Below are positions 46,201 through 58,200 of a DNA stretch of 64,000 bases, piece after piece. The position numbers were made by a program, and so were the translations under genes. The stretch is from the NCBI GenBank assembly GCA_036362985.1, contig JAYGXS010000005.1, forward strand, positions 5,408,931 to 5,472,930. The letters are read 5' to 3'. The DNA is from Ligula intestinalis. Its lineage: Eukaryota > Platyhelminthes > Cestoda > Diphyllobothriidea > Diphyllobothriidae. Positions within the stretch are counted from its first letter, which is position 1; every line of letters begins with the position of its first letter. The notes below the pieces were generated by a model. It saw only the letters and a program-made list of their open reading frames with translations, did not search any database and was not told the origin of the DNA.

Positions 46201-49200
46201 CTACTAGTTTACTCAGTTAACTCAGAATGTTTGTCAGGTTTTTCAACTGAGGGTCAGGACGCCCAAAAAAGATTGGGTCGACTAAATCTCACCAATGCAC
46301 AGAGAACCTTGAAAAGGAGATTGTGTGCATAATTGAATGTGACAGGCAAGTAGTTGACCAAGATGCAAAAGAATAAACAACAGCTTGTACTTAGTTATTA
46401 TCAGTAGTGTGTACATATGCGATTTGTCTTCCATGTCGCCTTAACTGGACCCCCTAAACGACTAACCAAACGCGATAAACTCTGTTTCGTCAAAGTCTGC
46501 AGTAAACGAAGACCGACGGATTAACGTGGGGCCAAAATCATTTTCCATTCGGAGAACTAAATTGGAGAAGCTTCAACATTAAACGCGTCCGTCTAAAAAA
46601 TCCAGCTCGAAGTCCGTGACGTGCAGCCCTAGGTTGCATAGCGGGGAAGGAGGGATAGTTACATTATTTCGCTAATAGGAGGTTGTGGAGGTTAGAACAG
46701 GAACTAACAGAGAGCTATTTTTGCCATCCATGATTCTATATTAAGTACCAGCAATTCATCAGAAGTACCACAGCATTTGCAGCAATCTACGGGCGCGTTT
46801 TTTTCCGGCTCATGGAACTCTTGCTCGGGAGGACTCACCGCCGAAGGCCCCGGCTTTACGGCTCTTAGCTGATTTATGCATTTCAAATCAATATTTTCAT
46901 GCGGTACCTGCTAAAAACTCTCCTGTACCAACTGTATGAATGGATCTCCTTGGCACTCGAAATAGTCAGTCGATTTAACAGAGTTTGGACTGATCGAAAC
47001 GCAAAGTAAACTTGTGACCTCGTTTTTATTATTAAACGAACTCTGTCCCTTCATTTCTTTCAGGGTCGCAACGTATCAGACATGGCCTTCAACGTTCAAA
47101 ATAAAGACATCTTAGCAGTGGGCTATGGCCAGTTCGTCTACGACCAACAACGTTCTGGTCTAGTCTGCTGTTGGAGCCTGAAGAATGTATCCTACCCAGA
47201 ACGCGTCTACCAGACGCCAAGTGGTGTTACTGCCGTTGCCTGGTCCGCACGCAATCAAAATCTCCTAGCAGTAAGGACCCCTTTCTTTCTCCATAATTAA
47301 AATTCTATTTGTCGTTTCCCTCTTTTTCTGCCTTCATTGAGTGTTCATTATGAGGTGGGTGTTTTACGCATGGTCCAAGTAACATCATCTGAGACCCGAG
47401 AAGTCGCAGGTAATGCTGGCGATTTAATTTATCGATTAATTTCTACTTAAATGATTTGCTTAGTTCAGCTGAGGCAATTGTGAAAAATTTGCGCCCTCTG
47501 TGAGAGTAGAATCCACTCTGCAGGGAAGGCTTCTGCGCAGCCAAAGCAATACCATTGGGCTACACAATTGGGTCAACTGACTATACTAGTGGATGTTCGA
47601 GGCTTACAACTAGGCGGTTTCGAGCACGGGATTGACATTTTTACAGATCCAGATATGTTAAACATAGTTCCAGCTACCTAGTCCCTGCGCAGGGTTACCG
47701 CTTGCTTACTTTGATGGTGAAAGTAAGTGTAAGGTGCGGATGGTGTTGCGTTTCCGCTCATTTTATTCCCTTCGACTTCTGACTCTGTTTCGCAGATTTC
47801 ACCAGAGGTATATCGCAGAAAATAGTGAAAATTACACTTTTCTCAAATAATTATATAATTTTCGTGCTTATAATTTTGACTAGTTATGTTATAAGCCATC
47901 TACGCCGGGGAATAATGCAATACTAGTGGTGTTTTTCGAACGCTATTCTGAATGTGGAGTGTCTGGGTAGGAATTATATTTAAAGTATCGGCAGTCATCC
48001 GGAAGCCTTGCTGCCTCAGCTAAATCTCGGCTCTCATCTGGAGTTCTTCAGAGCTGTACTCTTCTCAACATTAAGATCCCAGTTATCAAACCTAACTGGC
48101 CAGCTAAACTAAATGAAAGCATTTAGAGTGTGATTGCACACTTGGTCAATCCCTTTGCATTTCCACTCTCCCACTCCCTAAAAGGTCCTACGGTGAGGGT
48201 GATATGCAGCCCTGTAGGCACACCAGATCCTTTCGGATCGTTGTTCGACTGCGTCAGTCGCGCAGTACTGTCCATTTTTTAAAACAAAAACCTGAGGATA
48301 AATTAACGTTACAGAGTAAGATAGCATGCTTTTGATCGCTGACTACCAACGAGCGATCCATCACCTCAATTGGTAGACTGCGCTCACCGAGATCCTAAGA
48401 ACCAGCGGTTCATGCAGCTTTCTGTTTACAGTATGGGGGAGATGGAGATTAAAAAGCTGAAGTTTGGGGGACTGCCACTTAGGGATTGCAGTCGGGATCA
48501 AACCTGTGCGGAAATTGCAAAAAATAATAAGGCAACAGTAGCTCATGTAGGCCCACTCATATACCCTTGGTCCCTGCATTTTGTCCTGCAAAAACGGATG
48601 GGGAAATAGGACAGACAGACTAGGAAATTTTTAGAAGTAAGTGTAAAGTGTAAAAAATGTAGTCGAAGTTGCTTCCCACGGCCGCTGGGAGTAAGTTGTT
48701 CCGCATGTAAATTGAAGGTGTGCGAGGCGCTTCGCACCGCGGACTATGCTAATCTAACTCCAGGTAAGTTGAGAACATTGGATGCTGTCTTCAACGTAAG
48801 TAGCAGTCGGCCGAGGATCAGGCAAGCGTGAGAGAGAACAAAGACCGAGGTGAATCATGAAAAACTAATTTTTACATTAGACCGGCGCGTTTCGTACCCT
48901 CTTTAATCCAGCGCATTTGATTATATCATTTATATATAAAGAGTGGAAAAAAGGGCCAAATTCTGCTGGACTAAGTCATTACTTTACTTTACTTTTAGAG
49001 AAAGGATCACACTATAACGTCTACTTCTTATCGTGGTTTTTATGGCCTCTCTCGCTCTCTCCCACGTAAAATTAAAGTCCATTTATTTCACGCATTAGGC
49101 CACCACTTCGCTTCACATCAACCACTAGGTCTAAGTTAGATTGTAATCAATTCGGCTCAGAAACGCCACTTTTGTGTGGAAAAGACAGGAGACAATACGG

Positions 49201-52200
49201 TTGGCCCATCTTGGATCCAGCCCTAATTTCCTCCTATAGATAGCCAAGCGCGGCTTGAAACTGTGAAGTATCTCCTGCAGTCGTGGACTGAAAGGCCCCT
49301 CACCACACTATCGCTTGGAGTCAGGAATCAGTTTGTGTGTGGCACGCGTAAATGGACAGTTTAACTTTCTTGACCAGTGCTTTCACACCCATCTATGGTC
49401 ACCACTAATTTGACATACCATCGGAACGCGGTAAACATGTTGAGAGAGGAAATGGGATAGATTCAGTGAAAGCACGCCTTTGTAGGATACGATGTGGTCT
49501 GGCCAGACAATATGCGATCGAACGTATCCCAACTATTATGAGCTAGTGGATATGATAAGGCGTGGAAGGCCAGATTGTTATGGATCATTTAATATAGTGT
49601 AACAAGCGTAGAATGTAAGTAACATGCAAGTGACTGCCAGACAAGTGCAGTCCAGCCATAAGTGGGCTGGAGTCCACAGTCGCATTCTGGCACGTAGATC
49701 AACGGGTCGGGGGGGCTGCAACCGAACAGTAGATCGCCGGTTCCGGGAGTGACTAAGCGTAAACAACTCCCCGCACCTTGTGCACTGGTCTCGCCTTGAG
49801 AAGTGATTGGTTAGTGAGGCCACACATGTCCCGACCTTGAGTGTAACCAGACAAAGGGTGACCTTGAAAATCTTGTCCCCGCGGCGTCCGAGGAAAGCAT
49901 GGCTAAGAATAAGGAGTCGCTACACCTTCAATACAAATGGGTTCCTGCGCAGAGCATAACCATGTCCAGCCCGTGAGGCGCGTTAGGACCCGTTTCCTGC
50001 AACGGTCGAACAATCGGGCATTGGTTCTTTGCCGTCTCACTATATTTATTTCGGCTCAGAATTTGCTGCATGTCTATGTGTACTTTCCCATCAAAAATGT
50101 AGTTTTTTTTCTCACCTAGGTTGGGATGTTTAGCGGCGTCATCATGATATTCGATGCGAGGAAAAAAACTAACGTACCCATAATTGACACAACGTAAGTC
50201 TTTCTTCGCGTTGTTGGTTGACGTCTGTTTTTTATTCTGACTAGCATACTTATCGTCCTGCTTGTACAGCCCCTTTTTGCCCGCAGATACCTGTTTAGTC
50301 CCCAAACTGGTAGCAGTCCTGGGCATAGACTCTTCATATTACACGTGAGCATACGATAGGACAGTGGCCGCATTCATTAGAATAAAGGTGTTTAATAGGT
50401 GGTGTGGTGGTCGTGATTTTGTACCATTGTTATTATCTGCACCTGAATTAAATGATATGTCTCATACCTGAGTGATTGGGGTATGTTAGAGGAGCTTGAC
50501 CAGTCTCTGGTGAAATTTCCCCAGTAACGTTGAATCCGAAGAATAGGTGTCTAAAAAGAGCCGTCGGGGACCGGAGCGTGCGGTCGACGTCAGGAGAGGT
50601 GTAATGCTACGCAGCGCTCGAGGTGCGTTGATGGTGGTCACACTCCGGAGGATATCTAGGTGTTTATGCTAGGACGGCACAGAAGAGGAATCAACACTCT
50701 AGCAGGCCTCGGGTCAGGATGAAAAGGAGAAAACCACACGTGATAGCGCCATCGCACAAAGGGCCAGGCTACGCGCGACCTTCAAGGGCCGACACCACGC
50801 GAGGGCATAAGGAGTTACGCGCACACCAAATTGTGCCGCCGGGTTGTGTCACCCTGAGGTCATCAGCATTACACGACGGCTGTCCGGATAAGCGTCTCTT
50901 GCAGGGACCAATAAGAAGAGACAAAGCGGGTAAGGACAGATTGTCCTTAAATGCGAGAGCGCACACGGGGGGCGGCATTCTGTTGCCCACATCGCAAAGG
51001 AGTTAAGGCTAAGCCGATTGAACCCTAACTGCTGCGATCTTCCAGGCCCGGTTTCTTAGAAGTAAGAGAGAAGTCATAGAAGCCAAGGTAGAAGAAGATT
51101 CTATTCTGTACAGAAAAAGTAGGAGAAGAGATAACAGAAGGGTTGACTCGTTCTGGCGTTGAGTTCGACCATCAGGACCGTGAGATAGCACTGCTGTGTC
51201 GCGTCCGTCTCGGGCCGAGCCGGAAAGCCGAGTGAATGGGCTTAGTGTGACATTTGTTCCTGCCAGTGCTGACAACAAATCCGGCGCATTTCAGCAATCA
51301 GCGGTACGCAAAATCGATTAAGTGATTAACTGATTTGATGAGGCGAGTCCAGTGTGAACCAGTAATCAGCGATGCGCAATATCGATTAACTGATTAACTG
51401 ACACGTTGACAGAGCAGGCAGATGAGTGCTCATGGCAGCGCTGGCGGTGCAGGCTCCTGCACCCACACGAGAGCGTGTTACCGACATACAGGAAAAGTTG
51501 CAGACGAGATGCCTGGTCAACAGGGGCGTTGGGAAGTTGAGGCACACGGGCAGAAGCTGGGGTATACACCGAGACGGTTGGAGTAAACTGTTCTCTACTA
51601 TCCTGTCTGTCTTCTCTTCCTAAAATGCTACTGGGGAACAGCAGTTTATCTAAGGCTTGGGACACGCGAAGGAGGTGACGAATGTGAACAGCGTTGTTCC
51701 TTGGTAATTTGGTTGTGCGTTCTTCGAGCGTATCTTTGGCCTTCAGTCTTCAACCAGCCCCGAAAATCATCGCTTTTCTATTCCTAGTAGACTGTCGAGA
51801 CCGTCGAGTGTGTGGTAGAGTACCCCGGGGCTTCAGGTTCATTCCGGCACATGTAAGGATAACTTTCCACGCGCTCGTTTATCTTTGTGCCTGTCTCCTT
51901 GTCCCCCGTCATCTGGGACAATGTAACTGTAGGCCACTCATTGTGGCAGACGCTCTTCAGACATGCTCCGACTCTACACTCCTGGTCCCTTGAAGTACTA
52001 ATAGATTCCTTGAAATAATATACTGGTAATTATCTTGGACTCAACCTACCCAGGATCTATGTGGTGGACAGCCAACATTGCTACCCGACTTTCTTGTTCA
52101 ATGCTCACTTCCTTAAGGTCATACAATTCCAGAGGGCGCGCTTTCTGACTTCCTGACCTGCAGACTCTTGACCGGCTTCCACTCGCGCATACACGCGCTT

Positions 52201-55200
52201 CCAGATGGTCACGGCTGTCTAAGAGCCACTTTAATACGCCATCCCTTGGTTGACGCGGCATTTGCCACGATACACATCACAAGCTCGGATAAAGCAACGC
52301 ACCAATTAAACACCACTTGAACTTGAATTTGCCATCGCTATCTCACTCACTCTCGAACCTGACTGGGCGCAGTCAAATTTGACGTTGGCTTCACCAGTGG
52401 TTACTGCCACTTGAGACAGCCACTGGAAGTTCTGTGCATAATAGGGCCCTCCCATGGGTGCCTTTTTGCCAAGAACTTTCGATTTAGCCTGGTGAGTCTA
52501 GTGATCTGGCACAACCACTGCTCAGACGCTACATGTCGGCCAAAAGCCAGTTCTTGCATCATTTACACTTGGAACTGCCCCTGGGTTTTTTTCCTTTTTA
52601 GCTTGAGAAGATGACCATGCAGATCAGTTTTCGCCTTTAATTATTATTCCTGTCGCAGTTCCCAACCCATTCGGGGTTTCTGAACCTTATTAGTTGCTGC
52701 GCACTTTGAGTGTGATTAATTTGCACTTTTAGTCACGTCGCCGGTCGACACTATGGGCCGATTCGTCGCCTCCAGTGGGTCATTCGTGAGGCCGGCCGAT
52801 CAGCAGGAACTTCGGAAAGCCTGATTTCACTGTCTATGGACGGTCGCGTCTCTGAATGGTTCACCTTAAAGGGCTTCGACTGCGCCGGTGAGTTCTCTGC
52901 TATTTTTGCTCATTGTATGTTGAAGCTTGATTGGTTTAGACGCTAATGAAGGTAATGTTTCAGATAGCGCTTTCCAGGCACCCTGTTGACTGTATTCAAG
53001 TACCGAAATTTGCATTTTAATTTTGGCCATCTGGCTCGGACATAAACAACTGGTCAGTTGCTTTCTGCCCAGTCCTATAAATGATATATATAAGGATGTG
53101 TCCTAGACACAACACAGAGTAGGCACACCCTGCCCAAGCAATAGAGGTGGCTGTGTACATAATTCCAGGACGGGTAAATATTCCCGTGCCTTAACCCTAA
53201 CACAAACCTAAACCGTAGCCCTAATCTTAACGTTACAGTTAATAAGAACACAAAACTTAACTCTTGATCATACGCCTAACTCTGATCCTAGTCCTAGCCT
53301 GTATTATAATCCAAAATGCAGAGGCTCAAGCGGCTGGTCTTCAGCTCGTCTCCCCCGAAGTTCTGGGCCAGATACGTTGACGACACTTTCGTCATCATCA
53401 AAAGGAGCAAAGTGCGGGCTCTCAAGACACTGCTGAACTCCATCTTTCCTAACACCCAGTTCACTATGGAAGAGGAGGTCAACAATCAATTACCCTTCCT
53501 TGACGTTCAAGTAACGAAGCTGGAAGACAGGAAGATAAGGATAACCGTCTACCGCAAGGCAACCAATACCATGTGCATCCTCCACTTCACGAACAACCAC
53601 CCCGTCTGTCACAAACGAAGTTGTGTTAGAACCCTCTCCAACGCGTTCAGACACACTGCAGCGAAGAAAGAGGGAAAAGGGAGGAGATTAAGTATCTGCA
53701 CGCTCTATTTCAGGTCAACGTTTATCCTATGTCCTTTGTACGCAAGTGTCTTAAGAGGCCCCACCTTGAGCGGTCGAAGGGAGAAGACCCCAAGTTCTGG
53801 CTCGCAATCCCCTATGTAAAAAAAGTATCAGAGGCAGCTGCTAGAATCCTGAGACCATTCGGGATCGGTGTGGCTCATAGGCTTGAATCAACCATCACAC
53901 AGCAAATCATGCGGCCCAAAGACCCGCTACCGTTGACAGAACAATCCGGTGTGGTCTACAGCATACCGTGCCTAGACTGTGGTGAAAGGAATGTTGGGGA
54001 AACGGGCAGACGCCTGGGCACAAGATTGCACGAGCATCAGCAGGCAATTGACCGCAACGATAAGCAGTCTTTGGTCTATGCTTACGCACAGCAGGAAGAA
54101 CACGTCTTCGCCTTTGACAAAGCAAGGGTCCTTGCTCGAGCCAATGGCAAAATGTCGAGATTGCTGCTGGAACGTTGATCTTTGACTGGCACACTAAACA
54201 AAGCCATAGACCTCTACCCCACATACCAGGCATTGCGCAAAAGGTTGGAGTCAGTTCGAACAAGGCCACCAAGAAGGCAAAATAAACTCTAGTGTGCAAT
54301 AAAACCAGCCTTGGAGGTACAAAGTGGGGAAGCCGGCCAGGAACCTAATCACCGCCGCGCCCACGAGGTTGAGATCAACTCAGGCGGGCAGGAACACTCG
54401 CCAGTCGACGATGAGCACGTCAGCCAGCACGCTGACTTGCGACAGCCGATAAGTGAGCAGAAATCACACGAGCTCACCAGCGATCAATATTACGGTCAAT
54501 CAATATCGTTCAGGCAGGTCCAAGTTCGTGCTTCGAGCGCGGATATAATAATAGGCACGCGGCAAGGCTGCAACGGTCCCGGCGAACAGGAACAACCACC
54601 CAGTTACTCTGACGATAGAAGCGAGAGAGTGTCCGAAACGTCAGTCTCAAAATAAATCGGTCCATGTCTTCGTACCTTCTTCTTTCTCTTCTTTTGGGGA
54701 TTGTGAAAACGACAAAATGGAACCCTAATCCTCACCTTAATTTTAAACCCGATTTCCCAGAAATTTGAAACAGAGTCACATGTATTGCGGACGTTGTATA
54801 TCCTGTTTAGGGAGAGGGGGCCATATAAGGCATCCTTGCCAAATTCCTTCCAAGAAAAGAGTATGAGCAGATGTCTTGCCGTGTGACCCTCTTAGGTCAT
54901 CATCAGAGATCGCTTATTAGACCCGTCCTGCGCCTAACCTGCATTCCGCAGGTTAGGCTCCCTGCCCGTGTGACTTACAACACGCCTTCTTTCATACTCG
55001 ACGCAGAGGCGACCTATGTGTGGCATATGCTCCACTCTCTCTCTCCCTATGCCCACACCTATCGTGTTCTGATGGCAGTGTCAAGTCCTACGCCGACAGC
55101 ATAAGATTGAGCCGGACCCAGTGCCCACGGCAGCGGCTTGAGGCCACCGTATAGTATCGTTCTCACCTTCCCTCCTTTCTCCCCTGCTTCTCATGTCCCG

Positions 55201-58200
55201 ACAGCAAGTTCCATAAAACTGATTGACGATTTGGTTGAATGCACTGGCTAAGGCAGTCTATAGAGCGACGTACGACGACGTCTACAGCGCGACTCATTAA
55301 ACGAGCACAATACCAGCGGCTTGCCGGGAAATTGCTTTATAATGGAATGGTCTTGCGCAGCATCCACCGCGCTCTCCCCTCACTCACCCATCTTGCTCCG
55401 CTGACAAGGTAATATCGAGACGACTGGATGTTAGCGTGGCCCCATTGTCCGACAAAACTAAGCTGCCCGTCTACGCAAGCCATACGCAGGACCTGGTCGC
55501 CACTGCAGGTGCCGGCCTTCTGTAAAGGCGACTCAGATATCACATAGGTACTGCCGCAGCATAAACCCTCCACCTCGAACTTTTTAGATTACAAGCTATT
55601 TCCGTATGAATTGTGGTTCGCGGTTTTATTTATAACCCCCACGCGACTAAATATAAGTAATTAGAGGTAAACGGAAGTCACTAATTCAATAACTGTAGTC
55701 AAATGGTGTGCAAACAGATTGTGTCTAAATAGCAGTCCCAGCTCGTATTGAAATGGACGCACCATAAACCTCGACTCTTGTCTTAAAATGAAGGGTGGTG
55801 TTCATTTAGGACATCCTGAAAAACAGCAAAGAGTATTTCTCCACAAGTGATCTTGCATCCCCATGTCTGAGGTTCGCGTAACTTTTTACATTTTGAAATG
55901 CGCGAAACCGTAAGGAAATCTTCACTCCCATGAGGGCGACAGCGTAAACCTATGAGCAGTACTTTATTCTAACCCCGATTTTTATACCTCCCTCCCATAG
56001 GCGAATGCGACTTCCATGTCGGTATGCCGTTACCACTCATGTTAATTTGTAATAATGTTGTGGTTTGACTTCCACATTTGTTTTTGTTTGTTATCAGTTA
56101 TCGGTTTATTTCTTGTCTGGCTTGCATGGTAAACTCAATAGCTTAAAAGATTGTCCTATATAATCTAACTCCGGCAAAGACTATATTTCAAAGGGCTATA
56201 ATGCAAATGAAACTAACACCTTCCAGAAGAGTCTCCTCAGACTGAGTACGATACTCAGATGTGTCGCCAACGTATTTTTTTTCACCGATCAGTCTATCCC
56301 TTACATTTTTCCGAATGATGTATGAAAACGGCAGCCGCATTGTCAATAGAGAATTTACTGTGAAACGACTTTGATATGTTTTTTAGTATTTATTTTGACA
56401 GTTAACTGGCAGGTGATTTTAATTACAACTCCCAGGATCGTAAGTCTGGCTTCCACCGGGCATTTAGACAGCGTGCACCCACAATGCTCGCTTGGCCTTC
56501 GTAGTTGAATTTCAAGGTCACACTGTGCAAATCGGAATCAGTAATAGTAGGTCGCCGCAGCCTGCGTTACCTGGTAGGCCGAAAGGTTCTTCTCCCTTGC
56601 AGTAAATTGACAGTCTTATAACGGACCAGATTTTTTAATTGCCTTTACCCCTTCCATCCTTTCGATCCTGCATCCGTCAGATTTGATGATCCTGAAACGT
56701 CCATCGCACCGTGCGTCCGCACAGAAGACTAAGAAGAAGCGTACTGAGGCCTTGATTGTTCGCCATGCCGTCGGTACAGCCATGAGCTTTAGTCCCAGCG
56801 AATCAAACATGTAAGTTTTCCCATAGTTAGACCTTAAACGTGCATGCTTTCATAAATGGCTGGCAGAACATGATCCCGTGGGTTTTCTTTCTTGGCATGG
56901 GATTTTGTTGAACCTCTGAGTAAACGAACTGGATTTGAATTCCTGTTCTGATTCTAGTACACATTAAACAATTTCTGTTGATTAGTCTGATCACTTGGGA
57001 ATGGAAAATGTGTCGCAAGTTATAGCGTTGACCACGGAAGGCTTCCTCAAATCAAGACCGGCAAGACAGAGTTGATGGGCCAACTTCTTTACTTTAAGAA
57101 GAAGGAATTGTACAAGCTGAATCGGGAGCCAGTTGCTTGCTGCGTCCGTTCACCAGGCCTCAGTGATGGCGTGTGTTTTTGAGCAAGCGCTGACCACAAA
57201 TCCGGCGCATACCAGGAATCAGCGGTTCGCAAAAATCGATTAACTGATTTGACTAGGAGAGTCCAGTGTGGGCCAGTAATCAGCGATGCGCCAAATCGAT
57301 TAACTGATTAACTGACACGTTGACAGAGCAGGCAGATGTGTGCTCATGGCAGCGCTGGCGGGGCAGGCTCCTACAAATGAACGTCCCCGATCAAATCAGG
57401 GGATGCCAATTTGTAGAGTCCACCTGGCGGTTGATGGATATATCTAGCTATGGTAGATAGGCGCTCATGGATCGGTTACGGGGGAAGGCGAGTGTGCGAG
57501 AGATGCCTTGAAAGTCCCCTATCGTTATAAGCGAAGTCACGTGCGACTCACCGTTCTACGCCGACCGCCCTTTGGGGGCACACGATGGAAATGGTCGCTG
57601 ACCAAATGGCCGTAAACTGCATAGTATAGTCAACAGTGGACTCTTCGGTTATAAGAAGGCAGACTCGTGAGAAATATGCTGCCTCTTGACCAGAATTCTA
57701 TCCAGAGGTTTTTTTAGAAATACTGGTAATTAAAAAGAGTATTCTGGGTTTTCTCTTCACAAATGGTCAGCCCCTAAACTCACACCAACTTATAATTGGG
57801 TCGCTTAGTTCTATTACCCTGACACAAGGCGGTACAACTCGCCAGTGCTTTGCTGGTTCATTACTTTCTATTTATCTGTCATATTCCGAATAGATGACAT
57901 TTGCACAGTCCGTGGTTGTTCACGTTTTCTACTTGTCCCTTACTTACTTTCGACCGTGATACATGCATCATTCATCCTACAAAATTCTGAACCTTGAACT
58001 TTCGCTAGAAAATTAGCCAAACATTTACACCATACTGCCTCAGCATGGTATTTTGTTTTTGTAAGTGGATCAGTACCTCTAGGTCACCCCTGACAGGTTG
58101 AAAAATGTCAAAAGTTCTGGCGATTTTCCCCAAATGTGAACAGACACGGCAATTCTACTATGGAATCACCAGTTTCAAGGTCACACACAAGGTACACGTG

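Larger units (their letters stand above)
47271..52732 (+). other. DNAI4 intron(s) hiding one unidentified exon
   Basis: Exon H ends in phase 0 while exon J needs two preceding codon bases, so a coding exon whose length is 2 modulo 3 must lie here. In homologues it holds a short WD strand after LLAVGYxxGxIAIY. I could not find a convincing match. The region carries SINE B (47478-47600) and repeats beta, alpha, gamma and delta. Confidence 0.6.

Noticed and set aside
47353..47409. Candidate for the missing DNAI4 exon (GTGGGTGTTTTACGC...)
   Set aside because: It starts VGV and is open, but has no WD-like strand, a poor acceptor and length 0 modulo 3, which does not fix the phase.
48343..48500. 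Possible tRNA-derived repeat (TCAATTGGTAGACTGCG, then GCGGTTCATGC)
   Set aside because: Box A and box B are suggestive, but spacing and tail match neither SINE family and no second copy was found.
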